This document shows, one piece after another, positions 33,383 to 44,942 of a stretch of DNA of 64,000 nt. The notes beneath the pieces are model-generated. The model worked only from the letters and a program-made list of their open reading frames with translations, did no database searches and was not told where the DNA came from. The translations under genes were made by a program, and so were the position numbers. How positions within the stretch are numbered: position 1 is the stretch's first letter; every line of letters starts with the position of its first letter. Source of the stretch: Euclidia mi (Eukaryota > Arthropoda > Insecta > Lepidoptera > Erebidae); assembly GCA_944739405.2 (NCBI GenBank), contig OX123196.2, positions 56,644,196-56,708,195 of the forward strand, given 5' to 3'.

Positions 33383-33621
33383 TAGTCTCACGCCTTATCC
33401 CCGAAGAGGTAGGCAGAGGTATATTGCTACACCCACTTTTCGCCAGATGTATTTTAGTCCCACGTAATATATTGCCGTACCGGGCACATTAGCAGACTCC
33501 AAGCTGCTACTGAGAATTTCCTAACGGAAAAACCCAATAACACTTTGGCCGACCCAGGGATCGAACCCGAGACCTCCCAATCCCACGCGTATATTTATGC
33601 TGCGAGATTGGCGACGCAGTC
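33383..33621 (-). mobile_element. tRNA-derived SINE with a divergent head
   Basis: Body and tail match the common family (plus strand CTCACGCC, GTAGGCAGAGG, CCGGGCACATTAGCAGACTCC) and the B box is GGGATCGAACCC. The anticodon-arm part of the head (CCCAATCCCACGCGTATA on the plus strand) differs from every other copy here. This suggests a subfamily with another tRNA-like head or a head replacement. Confidence 0.8.
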
Positions 33622-33892
33622 TGCTAGATACTATTTACGTATTAATATAATTTGCATAAATAAAATGTAGTTCATAAATAAATTATCATGTGCAAGGGAT
33701 ACAAATTGACAAACGTAATGTTATGAATCACTGACAGTTTGTTTACTTGTTTGTTCTTTATTGAGCTTTATTCCATTACCTTTGAGCCTTTAATAAGCCC
33801 TACTTTTTGTCTTAAAGGCATTTTATTTGAAGAGTTGATTGCTTATTACATAAGATAAATGTTTTATATACTTATAAGTAGGTGTAGGCAGC

Positions 33893-34100
33893 TTGCACGG
33901 ATGGCGTAGTGTTTATGCAGTCACTTCGCTACTTGGTGCTACGTCGAGTGTCATAAGTTTGATTCCCAGCCGAGTCAAAATTTTTTGTGGCCAATCTTTT
34001 ATGTCCACTGATTGAATGTTTGTCTTGATTGAAAGTGCCCGACACATGACAATATTCACTGCTATTACAATTTATAAAAATAGATAGGTATATTTGATTT
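33893..34100 (+). mobile_element. Probable SINE with third type of tRNA-like head
   Basis: GCACGGATGGCGTAGTG followed by TTTGATTCCCAGCCG resembles a tRNA-like A/B box pair. The downstream GTGCCCGACACATGACAATA and GACTGCCCGATTAAATG look like a SINE body. No target duplication was identified. Confidence 0.4.
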
Positions 34101-34157
34101 TTATTTAATGTCGGTTGCTGACTGCCCGATTAAATGATTTGATATCAATTGTCTGTA

Positions 34158-36657
34158 ATGTCAAAAACATACATCTATCACTGTTTGTGATAAAATTCAA
34201 TGCATGAAAATCTTAAATCACATGTCACACTGATAGTAGAAATACATGTGTGTATTTTAGGTACCTACTCCTTTAAAATACCGTTTGTACATATGTATTT
34301 CAGATACATCAAATGAGAGTCGACCCACCAACCATAACACTCTTTTTATCCAAACGACCAATGTATTTGCTGTAACGGCCAGGACAATACCGTAATTTTG
34401 TTGGTATTTCAAAAGACCTAAACATGTTTCACAAATTTATTGTTTGATCCCTATTTTTTATACGCCGTTCATTTTAAAAACAGGATAAATTTCACAAAAT
34501 TGTTTAAATGTAATTAGGAAATCTCAAAGTTAATCAAGCGTAGCCTCGCACGGGGCCCTATTAAACATTTTAAGTCGAGGTTCATTGGTCTTCTCAATCC
34601 GCTTTACCCAATAAATGCCTAAGTCCTGAGCCAATTTTTTCACTGTCAGATAAAACGTTGCCCAACTTTGATTAAAAATACGGTACAAGCTTTTTTATAA
34701 TATTGCATATCTTCCCACTCAGTTTGTTTTTATTTAGTGTTCCGCTAAAATTATTCGAGGCTTTATTTTGCTGCCTATTAGCTTCATTTATTTAAAATTC
34801 TATTGGTTGTATGTTATAAAAACTCTGAGGAGAATATTACATAAACATAACAGTGGATATTTTTACACAATGAACTTTTATTTCAGATGATCCCGGCAAT
34901 TAAATACAAATTTTATTAATCAATTCTGTTAACTGAAAAGTCACACTTAACTTTTTTTGCAAGTATGCAATAGACGTCTTGAGCTACACTAAGCTATTCG
35001 GCCAAATAATCTCGAGTTTTGAAGCGGAAGGTTAAGATTTACTTTAAGCGGACGTTTTAAAAATACCTGAGAATTTTCTGAATCAGATTAAAAACGTTAA
35101 TTTACCTTGCTGCACTCCTTATCAAAATTCGCACCACGTAATCAGAAAGAAGCCTTACAAAGTTTCCACTCCCAAAAATCTCAAGGGACATTTTAAATTC
35201 GGTCCCTGAGATAATAGGTTTTTGGGACCAATTGCTATTCATTAATGGAACAATGGCCTTCTGGCCTCTGCGCCACTGCCGTTTGCTTGCTACAAAAACA
35301 ATTAGCTACATCGGTAGCAAACGCTTCGGAAATTGAGATGATATCGCCGGCCCCGGTTACTTCCCATTCAATACTGTTATAGGGTAAGTCTTGTGTAGGG
35401 TATTCTTGCGCAATTTGAGATTTGAAATTCCATGGAATTGAAGATTTTGCTAAGACGATATCAGCTATGGTTTTCTCTTGATGCAAGTTACTCCTGTTGT
35501 ATTTGATTTTGTTACATAACTTTGAACAGTAGTTTTTATAATATTTTTATATGTTATTAGGAATATATTTATCTCAAATTGTAATAATTGATAAAGATTG
35601 ATCTGTAAGAATATGGACATTATATTATAGAGACAGACGGACACAACTCAAAAGATCCGGATCTGGAGTATACTAGTAGTATCAGGTTTTTAAGACAAAA
35701 TCCGCATTATATACAAATTAGAGACAGAACACCGAAAACCCGCTTGAGAATGCTGAAATTCTATGTACTTGAATACAAATAGCATCAGCCATAGGAATGC
35801 TTAGTACCTCATATTTCTCTAAGAAATTCTTCTTAGAATACGTAAAGTCTCCAGACTATGTAGAATATCTTTCTTATAAATTGGTCTGTCCCTGATTTCA
35901 ATGGCTAATCGTATTTATGAGGTGCTAGCTTTTCCAATAGCTGTCTTGTCGTTAGAATTCCTAACAGGTTTAATTAACTAAAAGCTATTATGTTTATTGA
36001 ATGTCTTTCGTAACTGTAGATTTATTTTACAAGATAATATTCTGCCCTGCTTTATGATGCCTAGTTACTATTATAGGCATTTCTGCTAGCGGCAATTGAG
36101 AGTCTTGGAAACGATCAATCTGGCCTGTGATGTTCAATTGATGTTACTGGTCATTAACTCCCATCGTTTTCTGACATGGCGGAATCAAAATTCAAATTGA
36201 GTTTCAAGTTACTAATTAAATCTTGATAGTAATTTCAAACGTCCTTTAAAGCTACTTCTCGAAACATCCAATTTTAAAACATCCGAAAGTTTACTAAGTT
36301 TGTCGTACAGTTCTCAATCTCAATAGTTCTTCAAAGAGGCAGATATGCTAATTCCAATATAACTCTTAAATCAATTATCTCGGGGCTGACTTCTGAAATA
36401 TCAAGAAATTCCTATTAACGGCCGGTTTTAACTGTAATTAAACCTCGAAGGAATCAGCTAAGTATTAATGGAAGACGGGATTATGTAGCGGGCATTTTTT
36501 ATCCGATCTTCATTGTACGTCCTTATCAGTATCAGGAATTCCCTATTAACTTTATTCTCTATCTATTTTATTTTAATGCTTATATAGACAAGCCGGTGAT
36601 AAATACAATATTTTATAATATAACGAAATAAATAAGCATAAAACGATTTATGAAGAC
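34158..36657 (+). repeat. Segmental duplication copy B, block 1
   Basis: This block is collinear with 1382-4162. It lacks the SINE and the short module found in copy A and carries a few other short differences (for example a ~45-bp stretch near 34600). Right of 36657 the similarity ends. Confidence 0.9.
35235..35486 (-). other. Open reading frame conserved between duplicates, unknown function
   Basis: This minus-strand frame has about 80 codons and ends EGHCSINE followed by TAG. Recognisable phrases are SSIPWNFKSQIAQEYP, WEVTGAGDIISISEAFA and KQTAVAQRPEGH. There is no ATG near its left end (the frame opens at a TTG), so it would be a 3' exon or a fragment. The final ~147 bp are nearly unchanged between the two duplicates (two differences) while the flanks differ much more. 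Copy A (2391-2640) has two nonsense changes further upstream. No domain was recognised. A host exon, an unrecognised transposon gene and a conserved non-coding block all remain possible. Confidence 0.35.
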
Positions 36658-37496
36658 ACAAGAGGAAACGTGCATGACTGAAAGTTATCCATAATATTCA
36701 TACAACACATGTGAAGTCTACCAACCCATAATTTGCAATCGTGGTGGACTAAGACCTACCCCTTCTTATTATGAGAAGAGGCTTTCCAACGTGTCACCTT
36801 AAAATGTCGTGAAACTATATCTGACATATATTATTTATTCCCATCCCTTTCATATGACTTCAAAGAAAATAATAGCTAATAAACTACTTTAAGCTAATCA
36901 GCAGTCCTTAAATCTTCTTGGTTTTATATCTGACTTGTTTTAAAACTTCTTCACTGCACATAATTATATTAGTTGTTTAATTCAATTAATGTAAATGAAC
37001 ATAGGTTTTTCAATGCAGTTTAACTAAAGGTTTGATGTTATACTATCAAAAACAGAATCAGAGGATTGAATGTCATAGACGATCGAGCAAATTGCCTGCT
37101 GCATAATTAGTAGGTACAGGTGTATGGAACTAGGGATGTCGCATATGACTTTTCTATAAAAATCTGTTCTTACATTCATACATACACGTTCACGCCTGTT
37201 TCCCGGAGGAGTAGGCAGAGACTACGCTAACGAACGCCATTTGCAACGATCCAGACATATACAATCTGTTCTTGTGCTGTAGTATAACCAAATCCGCTAT
37301 ATACTAAGGCAGGTTATACCTAAGTTCTTTTCCATATGATGGCTGATTAATTACTTAATTTTTTTAGTATTTGTTCGTAAGATGTCGTAAGTTATCCAAG
37401 TCACTCGATTGTGTAAATATAAAACATAGTTTATTAATGCTTACTATTTTGAATACTAAGTACAAACAATATGAAAATCTACGTCCGAACTTGCAC
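36658..37496. other. Unassigned DNA with one short SINE-tail module
   Basis: A module at about 37165-37262 (CACGCCTGTTTCCCGGAGG, GGTAGGCAGAGACTACG, GCCATTTGCAACGATCC) is related to that at 3207. Otherwise this is AT-rich sequence without recognised genes. Confidence 0.45.
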
Positions 37497-39250
37497 TTTT
37501 TTTTTCTTTTTAATCACTTTATATACACGGAGCGTATAAAGGCGGACTTAATGCCATAGGCATTCTCTCCCAGTCTACCTTAGAGTGGTGCAGAGATTAA
37601 AAGTAGGTGTATTCTAGAATTAGGTGAAGAAGGAAGTTTTTAGCATAAACCTAGTACACATATACACAGTTCAAAATACATATTGATAGGTACTAAAAGA
37701 ATATAAAAATAATTATATAAAATAAATAATACTTGTAACTAAATTATACATATCTACAAAAATAACAATGTTAAATATATAATCATGTACATAAATATCT
37801 ATATACTTTTACATAAATATTTATACATGTATATACATATACATAATTATTATTGAGATTCTTCTGCCAACTTATCCAATAACAGCTGTTTTACTCTTGA
37901 TTTAAAGCTATCCTTTGTAGTAGACATCCTAATTTCTATAGGGAGGGCATTCCAAAGAAGGATTGCCTGAATGGGAAAGGACGAGTGAATTAAAGCGGAA
38001 GTATGGGACGGACAAAGTAAGAGAAGATTATGGGAAGAACGAAGGTTTCGATCATGGTTGGAACACAAGTATTGAAAATAGGAAATAAGGTATTTTGGGG
38101 AATTAGGAGACATAAGGATAGAGTAAAGAGTAGTGAGGGCACGCATACTGCGTCTCTGACGAACAGGAAGCCACTTCAACTGAGAACGATAAGTAGATAC
38201 ATGATCATACTTGCGAAGATTAAAAATAAATCGAATGCAGTTATTAAGAAGACGATCCAGTTTGTTGAGAAGTTCTGCATTCAGGTCATAGTAGCATACA
38301 TCACCATAGTCGATCAACGGGAAAACCAAAGTTTGCACAAGCATAGTCTTGGTCTTGGGTGGAAAGAAGTTCCTTAAACGATTTAGAGCACGTAGGGTAC
38401 CGGTGATTTTCTGGCTGACTTGAGTTACTTGGTTACGCCAACTTAAAGTGCAATCCATGTGTAAGCCGAGATTCTTGACCACTGGACAGAAATCTATAGC
38501 GGTCTTTTCGTACATTAGCGTAGGCAGAGTTGTTAAATCTAATTTTGTGATTGATCTTTGGCTGCCAATGATAATGGCTTGGCATTTGTTGGGGTTTACA
38601 GACAAGCCAAACTTGTCTGACCAAGTTTTTATTGCAAGTAAATCCATTTTTACCTGGTGGATTGCTACCGAAACATCCTCAACAGTTGCCTGAGAATAAA
38701 TCTGCAAGTCATCGGCATACAAATGATAGGCACACTGAAGATTTTGTGTTAGGAGATTAATAAACATAGAAAATAACAAAGGAGAAATAATACCGCCTTG
38801 AGGAACACCAGCGTTGTTGTCACACCAGTTCGATGATGACTCGTCGTAGCGGACTGACTGCTGGCGACCCCGAAGATAACTTGAGAACCAATCCAGAGCA
38901 TCGGATGAGACCTTAAGATGGGAGAGGAGGGTAATTAGGATGTCGTGACTGACGGTATTAAAGGCATTTGAAAAATCAACCAGAGTCAACACTGTGACCT
39001 TGGTGTTTTCCACGCCCTTCCTAATATCGCCAGTCACTTTAAGGAGTGCGGTAGAAGTGCTATGTCCAGGCCTGAAATCAGACTGGAAAGGACTCAATAG
39101 GTTGTTGATGTAAACAAACCTGGACAGTTGCTGTTGCACACAGGACTCGAGGACTTTGGATAGGAAAGGAAGAATGGATATGGGACGAAAATGCGACGGG
39201 AGAGAAGGATTCTGGCTTTTTGGCAAAGGAAGGGTAGGCATTTTCTGTAT
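37497..39250 (-). mobile_element. CR1-like LINE, 5' truncated, 3' complete
   Basis: The minus-strand element begins inside the reverse transcriptase (near 39250) and runs through a full C-terminus, a ~350-bp 3' UTR containing GGGAGAGAATGCCTATGGCA, and an A-rich tail (poly T on the plus strand at 37497-37505). It is unlike the LINEs at 4161, 51218 and 60817 in sequence, so it is a separate family or subfamily. Confidence 0.85.
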
Positions 39251-39274
39251 TATGAGATACTTTAGAACATTCAA
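37850..39274 (-). pseudogene. CR1-like LINE reverse transcriptase (long open fragment)
   Basis: A 474-codon frame on the minus strand encodes a reverse transcriptase and the complete C-terminal region of ORF2. Motifs are FRPISILPFLSKVLE (29-43), FRPGHSTSTALL (67-78), VDFSNAFNTVSHD (99-111; the usual AFD is AFN), GVPQGGIISPLLF (156-168) and YADD (186-189). Later come GLHMDCTLSWR and LKWLPVRQRR, and an ending LLDKLAEESQ typical of the clade. It starts at a TTG, not a real start: real similarity begins about residue 12 because of 5' truncation. The endonuclease is missing. The frame has no stops, so the insertion is fairly young although dead on arrival. Confidence 0.88.
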
Positions 39275-39394
39275 TCAACCGACACAATAACACCCAGACT
39301 CGGAACAACAATTTGCGGATCATATAAACTATTTTTCAATTTGTACGTATGGCGATCGAATCCACAACACTCCACGTTGTGTGTTAAACGCTGT

Positions 39395-39525
39395 AGATAG
39401 ATATATAGAATATTCTTTATTGTACACCATAAAACATTTTATGAGATTCTTATTACAAAATTAACAAATTGTACAAAAGGCGGCCTTATAAAAATAATCT
39501 CATAATCTCTTCCAGGCAACCTATT
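39395..39525 (-). mobile_element. LINE 3' UTR fragment
   Basis: On the minus strand GGTTGCCTGGAAGAGATTAT, AAGGCCGCCTTTTGTACAA and TGGTGTACAATAAAGAATAT form the kind of 3' UTR and polyadenylation-signal end seen in insect CR1/Jockey-type LINEs. No coding part is attached. Confidence 0.5.
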
Positions 39526-39620
39526 GTAGACAGGAACGATGTAAGTATTAAAGTTCTGTGTGTTGCAATTAAAAACATCCAGAATAAACAATATAGTAAA
39601 CGTATAAATAAGGGCACATC

Positions 39621-39980
39621 ACTGCCTCTGTGGTCCTGCGGTAGTGTAAGCGACTGCGGATCATGAGGTCTCGGGTTCGATTCCCGGATCGAACAAAAAG
39701 TGACATTGGGTTTTTCTGTTAGAAATTATCTAATAAAAGTTCGGAGTCAGGGAGTTGGCAGTGTCACACCCCCGTGCCTCGAAAAGCACGTTAAGTCGTG
39801 TCGCTTGTGGCGTCCCATCGGTCTATGAGAGTGAGGGAATAGAGCGTGCACTTGTGTATGCGCACACACTTGTGCACTATAATTTGTCCCGCGCAGTTGG
39901 AAAGTCTCATATATAGACAAGCCGCCGTGGCCGAAATCGGTCGGGAGGACATCATAAATAAGGGACTTACAGGGGTACTA
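39621..39980 (+). mobile_element. tRNA-derived SINE, another family
   Basis: The head resembles the common family (ACTGCCTCTGTGG, B box GGTTCGATTCC). The body differs: CCCCGTGCCTCGAAAAGCACG and, near the end, GCCGCCGTGGCCGAAATCGG then GAGGACATCA. The CCGTGCCTCG motif is shared with the 378-bp SINE at 17696. Confidence 0.75.
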
Positions 39981-41800
39981 AGGGGTGTAGTAGCCGCTTG
40001 AACGACTACGTCATAACCAATTATTAATATTTCGGTATGTAGCCGTAACTGACAAAGTTCCAATACCACACTGTATAAAATAAAATGCAGTGACCCGTGC
40101 CCTGAAATCCTATTTTAAAAACCAATATAAAATTGTATTCCATGTTTTTCATATTACTTATTTTACCTACATTCAACTTTAAAATGGTTATTAATTTGTT
40201 TGCTACATTGATAGACGGAGAGAACCCGAATTTGTCAGATTTTTCGTGATTTGAATATAAAATTCCTACGCCTATATGTATATTTTTGTGATGAAAAATA
40301 TATTTGAAGACAGACGACGGTGAAATTTTAACTTCACAGAAACATCAGACGATCTTTAAAAAGACCATAAAAATATAATTATATTTCTTCATACTTACGT
40401 CTGGCCAAGGTATACTCAGTGGGCCAAAGATATACTAGCTTGACGTCTTAGAGGATGATATCTCCTCCTACTAGTGTTGCTTAACACTGTGCGACTAGAG
40501 TTAGACAATTTGGAAAGGGCGTCTTGCGTACCGTACCGTAAGTAACAAGATTAACCTGTGGATAACAACTAACTTAACTCTACCAAGCCATTCTAGGTGC
40601 TCTTTGCTATCAATACAGATTCACCACGTAACACAAAACTTTATAACACCTTTTAAATGGCCGCGTGTGAAAGTGATACTTCATAATTGTAGCAAACCTT
40701 TACAATTAATTGTATTATCATCTCGCTTATCGTATGTGCTATTTTTATGGTATCTATAAATACTGCAACCACAAATTTTATCAATCACAATGCAACCCAT
40801 ACTGTAACCCGATTTGATATTGCAATACCGTTATAAATAAACTTAACTGGAAAACTTGAAACTATATTTTTCATACGAGACAATTGAAATCCCTTTCCAT
40901 TTTGTTTGCGGTAACAAAATATCGAAACATGTCATTCCTGACGTTGTTCGAATCCCTGGATCCCGGTACGTCTGATGCAATCCTTGGGAATCCCTTTACG
41001 GGTCACGTGTGGGATTGTAGTGGCGTGTCGTGTTTCTCTCGCAGGGATTTCACAGTGCTATTATTTGCTAGGTCGCTGTAAAGTTGACTTTTCACTTTGT
41101 TTGGATGCAACTTGACGGTTTTGAGCTGTAGTCCAGTGAAATTGTGAAGGACGTGTTCTTATGAAACAATTTTTCCTTTATTTCAATTATCAATCAGCGA
41201 GTTCAATTACGAGTATCTACGCAGTAAGACTGCACGAATTGAATTTCTTCAAATTTAGGTGACAAAGTCTTGGGATAAAAACTATTACAATAAAACAGCA
41301 CTGAAAGTATGTACCTACTAGATTACTGAATAGAATCCTATAGTAACAATATTTATATAACGCAATCCAAAAGTGATTTTTCCCGTTCGAAGTCTGTTAA
41401 AATGAAGTAATTTTAAGTTCGTCAATTCAACAACAAGTACGTTGTCAAGTAATTTCGTACTTTGTGAAAAGGATAAGCAAAATCGACATTTTAATTCCTC
41501 TATACAGAAAAGAACAGAAAATAATAAAAGTCGAAATTTATTTCGAACTGTTTTTATCTTTTTGGCTGAAAAAAAATGAATTAGGATCATTAATACAATA
41601 TAAAGAAATGAACAATACTATGCGTCTAACATCTATTTGATAACCACTAACGTATTATAATATTTATAACGTATGCCATATAAAAGTTCCAATACCAATT
41701 CCTTCTTGAATCAAGTATCAGAATCAGCTCTGAAGTACCCATGGCATGAAAAGTAAGCTGCCCTCTCAGAACATTTGCGCACATGTCTGTACAGAATTAA
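39981..41800. other. Unassigned DNA
   Basis: No transposon or gene was recognised over ~1.8 kb, the longest transposon-free single-copy stretch besides 23.5-25.8 kb. Short open frames (for example 40884-41081) show no motif. It directly precedes the GC-richer reading frame at 41801. Confidence 0.4.
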
Positions 41801-42076
41801 TTAACGGGTGTGCAGTCCGCGGCGCATAGTGACGGTATGTTTCGTCACACAGCCGAGTGTGCGGCCGAGATAGCTGCCACGCATCGCTGACCGCGAACTA
41901 TTGACGCTGGATATGTTCAAATCGAAAAGAAAAATTTGTTCGTGCCTGACTACTTTGGATATTTGTTCGACATTGTTTCTCGGAAAGCACGTTTAACGGA
42001 TGAACCCAAGGAAACTAAAATCATCATAGACGATCCTAGAGTCCTTGGTTTGCATTATCTTGGTAACGATAACTAG
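41801..42076 (+). other. Possible exon or gene fragment, unrecognised
   Basis: One frame runs from 41801 (after a TAA) to a TAG at 42074-42076 with a single internal TGA at 41888-41890. The downstream part reads VQIEKKNLFVPDYFGYLFDI, ARLTDEPKETKIIIDDP and LHYLGNDN, with amino-acid use that looks protein-like. The upstream part reads HSDGMFRHTAECAAEIAA and is GC-richer than its surroundings; GTGTGCAG at 41808-41815 could be a splice acceptor. No ATG is in frame in the downstream part. I do not recognise a family. The last codons (LHYLGNDN and stop) begin the tandem units that follow. Confidence 0.3.
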
Positions 42077-42764
42077 ACTAGATCGCAGAGATCTCGGCTC
42101 ATTTACATGTCTAGCCAGATTTGACAGTATAATTATTAGCTTGCTAATGCAGCTATAAGAGCAATATTTTATAATTTAGACCAATGTCAGGACATCAGAA
42201 GGTACTGACGGACCTTTAACTGTAAAAGGCCTTAACCCCTTGTATGCCGGAACGCAGATCTATGCGAGATACAATAGCTTTTTAATTGTGTCTGGTATTC
42301 CGGCATACAAGAGGTTAATGACCGCCGAGACCAACAGTGTATTCGATCTGACTGATATTATTCCCCAGCATTATCTTGGTAACGATAACTAGACTAGTCG
42401 CAGAGATCTCGGCTCATTTACATGTCTAGCCAGATTTGACGGTATAATTATTAGCTTGCTAATGCAGCTATAAGAGCAATATTTTATCATTTAGACCAAT
42501 GTCAGGACATCAGAAGGTACTGACGGACCTTTAACTGTAAAAGGCCTAAATGACCGCCGAGACCAACAGTGTATTCGATCTGACTGATATTATTCCCCAG
42601 CATTATCTTGGTAACGATAACTAGACTAGTCGCAGAGATCTCGGCTCATTTACATGTCTAGCCAGATTTGACAGTATAATTATTAGCTTGCTAATGCAGC
42701 TATAAGAGCAATATTTTATAATTTAGACCAATGTCAGGACATCAGAAGGTACTGACGGACCTTA
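42053..42764 (+). repeat. Tandem ~232-bp units (three copies, third truncated)
   Basis: Each unit starts GCATTATCTTGGTAACGATA and ends TATTATTCCCCAG. Unit 1 is 42053-42367 (carrying a 79-bp MITE), unit 2 is 42368-42599, and unit 3 is 42600-42764, interrupted by the TIR element at 42765. The array resumes at 44262. Units 2 and 3 are almost identical. Confidence 0.92.
42236..42314. mobile_element. 79-bp piggyBac-type MITE in a TTAA site
   Basis: The terminal inverted repeats CCCCTTGTATGCCGGAA and TTCCGGCATACAAGAGG match at 16 of 17 positions. The element is flanked by TTAA on both sides (42232-42235 and 42315-42318). The neighbouring units have an empty site (GGCCTAAATGACC at 42543 and GGCCTTAATGACC at 44271). 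Confidence 0.88.
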
Positions 42765-43125
42765 AAGTGCTCGGCCACAGTGGAAGGCGGGCACGGGTGC
42801 GGGCGCGACGCGGGAAACTCAAACATATGGAACTCTATAGGAGTGTCCGTAGTGGGCAAGCGGGGCGGCGAGCGGTGCAGCGCGGGGAGCACGCGGGCAA
42901 CTCAAACCATAGGACTTTCATACAAGTGTCCGTAGTGAATGTGCGGGCGGCAAGCGGGAAACAATGCGGAGCGTGCGGATCTCAAACTTTTATGAGCAAT
43001 GATATTATGAGTAATTATTAAATCAAGTTATCAGTTATCTTCATCTTACAATACAGTAAAATTTTAATATAATTAATGGAACAACAATGTAAATTTAGAA
43101 AGTTGGATGAACTAAGAACTAGGAA

Positions 43126-43743
43126 TCCCTACTTTAATATTATAAATTCGAAAGTGTGTATGTATATATGATCCGTTTTTATGCTAAAACGGCTAAACCG
43201 ATTTCGTCAAAATTTAATATAGAGATATATTGGACCATGGAGACGGACATAGGCTACCATAAGTTGCAAAAATGAAACTAGGAGGGATTTTAGGGAGGGT
43301 AGAAGTTTGTACCTACGGCACAAATTTACCTCTTGGAAGTAAGAACGCATACGCTGTAAGTTGAGTGCTGCGCATGTGCTATCTATTATAGTATATCTGT
43401 CAGTACTGTCACATTATACATATTGTCATATCATGCACGGTGATTATATTATTCGCGCATATAAACTAATAATTATAGACTACGCTTAAACGGCTAAAAC
43501 GATTTTCTCTACTAATATTATAAATGCGAAAGTGTTTATAGATACCAATATATTCGGTATAAATAATGGTAGATAAGGCCATGGATACTATTCGGTATAT
43601 ATAATGGTAGATAATGTCATGGATACTGACCGAATTTCTGAACTCTTTAGACTAATCAGGAGTCACACACAGCTTGAGACTGCAAGTAAATTTTTGTTAA
43701 CACGACTTCAACGCGCGCGAAACCGCGGGCAAAAGCTGGTATT
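43126..43743 (+). mobile_element. Helitron-derived sequence, probably two pieces
   Basis: A first piece starts TCCCTACTTTAATATTATAA at 43126; its interior (CGGACATAGGCTACC, GGGAGGGTAGAAGTTTGTA) matches the Helitron at 53357. A second starts TCTCTACTAATATTATAAAT near 43495 and ends ACCGCGGGCAAAAGCTGG before a T (CTAG mutated to CTGG). A ~45-bp segment with ATGGTAGATAA is tandemly repeated at about 43560-43625. No Rep/helicase was found. Confidence 0.65.
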
Positions 43744-44261
43744 ATATAATGATGAACTTAAAAAAGCAAAGTTTCTACATAAATTCTAATTTGTTTTATT
43801 TATTTACATTAGGTAATATCTCTTTTTAACCCTTCCATTAATTCATGAAGTTACTAGAATTTGCCAGATTTTATTCCAAATATATATATTTTTTTAATTT
43901 TTGCTAAATATTCATAGACATTTTCCAAATTTCATAAAAATTTCTAATTCTCATAGCAGTTATAAATGTGATTTGAACCCACGCCCTCAGACCGTGAGAT
44001 GGTTGTATTATCCGCACGGCTATAGCCTTGTTATCATTTAGTTGCGAATTTGGCGAACAATTGACAGAGTGTTACTATGGTGAGTGCTAACGTCATCTAA
44101 ATGAAAACTCATTTAATCTAGCCGCGATCAGTCACAATACTAAATTTGACAAACACTGTACACCGCACCCGCAAACGCGCCACTACGGACACATGAAGAC
44201 GCGCGCGGCGACGCGCGCGGCCCGCGTGCGGGCTGCCCGCGCTACTATGGCCAAGCACTAA
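43744..44261. other. Interior and right arm of the TIR element
   Basis: This is AT-rich filler with a minus-strand tRNA-like head at 43973-44030 (B box GGGTTCAAATC on the minus strand, TATAGCCGTGCGGATAA upstream), followed by the GC-rich right arm. Confidence 0.4.
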
Positions 44262-44570
44262 CTATAAAAGGCCTTAATGACCGCCGACACCAACAGTGTA
44301 TTCGATCTGACTGATATTATTCCCCAGCATTATCTTGGTAACGATAACTAGACTAGTCGCAGAGATCTCGGCTCATTTACATGTCTAGCCAGAATTTACA
44401 GAATATTAGCTTTCTCATGTTGGAAGACGAATACATAATAACTGGGATCTGACTGCTGCAAACCAATGCAGCTATAAGATAGCAATATTCTTTCATTTAG
44501 ACCAATGTCAGAACATCAGAAGGTACTGTCGGACCTTTAACTGTAAAAGACCTTCATGACCGCTGAGACC
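44262..44570 (+). repeat. Continuation of the ~232-bp tandem array
   Basis: The right part of unit 3 (ACTATAAAAGGCCTTAATGA...CCCCAG) is followed by a diverged fourth unit from 44327, with an extra segment GTTGGAAGACGAATACATAA near 44419. It ends near GACCAACAGC. Confidence 0.88.
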
Positions 44571-44942
44571 AACAGCTCAATGAGTTCGCCAAGGCAAGGA
44601 ACAAGCTACAGTGTTAAAATAATAAAATAACTCGCTATCGCTGTTATAGCGAATAAAATAGTTATTAATTTCGTTAACTTATCTATCTAAATATAAAATC
44701 TCTGTATCACACAACCGAAACTAGTGGGTGCAAGAAGCTGAAATTCGCCATGTATTTCCTTTTAGGCTGCGTAGGATGGAGATTTCTCGAAGTTCCCTCG
44801 GGATCTCGCAGAAACGACTACATTAAAAAAAAATTATTTTGACACAATATCATTGTTGTAACAGTATTAGGTCCAGACCCATAATAAACGGCAACACATC
44901 TGAGCGCTGTTTGCTTATCAAGTTGTAAGTAATAGATCAATG
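44571..44942. other. Unassigned AT-rich DNA
   Basis: No recognised feature lies between the tandem array and the start of duplication copy B block 2. Confidence 0.45.

Larger units (their letters stand above)
42765..44261. mobile_element. GC-rich TIR element (~1.5 kb) interrupting unit 3
   Basis: The left end reads AGTGCTCGGCCACAGTGG and the right end CTACTATGGCCAAGCACT, imperfect inverted repeats followed inward by very GC-rich DNA (CGGGCG, CGCGCG runs) and recurrent GTGTCCGTAGTG on both sides. It splits a tandem unit at GGACCTTAA / AACTATAAAAGG. The target duplication may be TAA but is ambiguous. The interior is AT-rich and holds Helitron-like pieces and a SINE head. No transposase was seen. 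Confidence 0.7.

Noticed and set aside
40884..41081. Small gene
   Set aside because: It opens at a TTG, has no recognisable motif and no supporting context.
42053..42764. CRISPR-like array
   Set aside because: The ~232-bp units are directly tandem without unique spacers, in a eukaryotic transposon-rich context.
43604..43789. Small gene
   Set aside because: It lies within a Helitron-derived segment and includes its terminal sequence.
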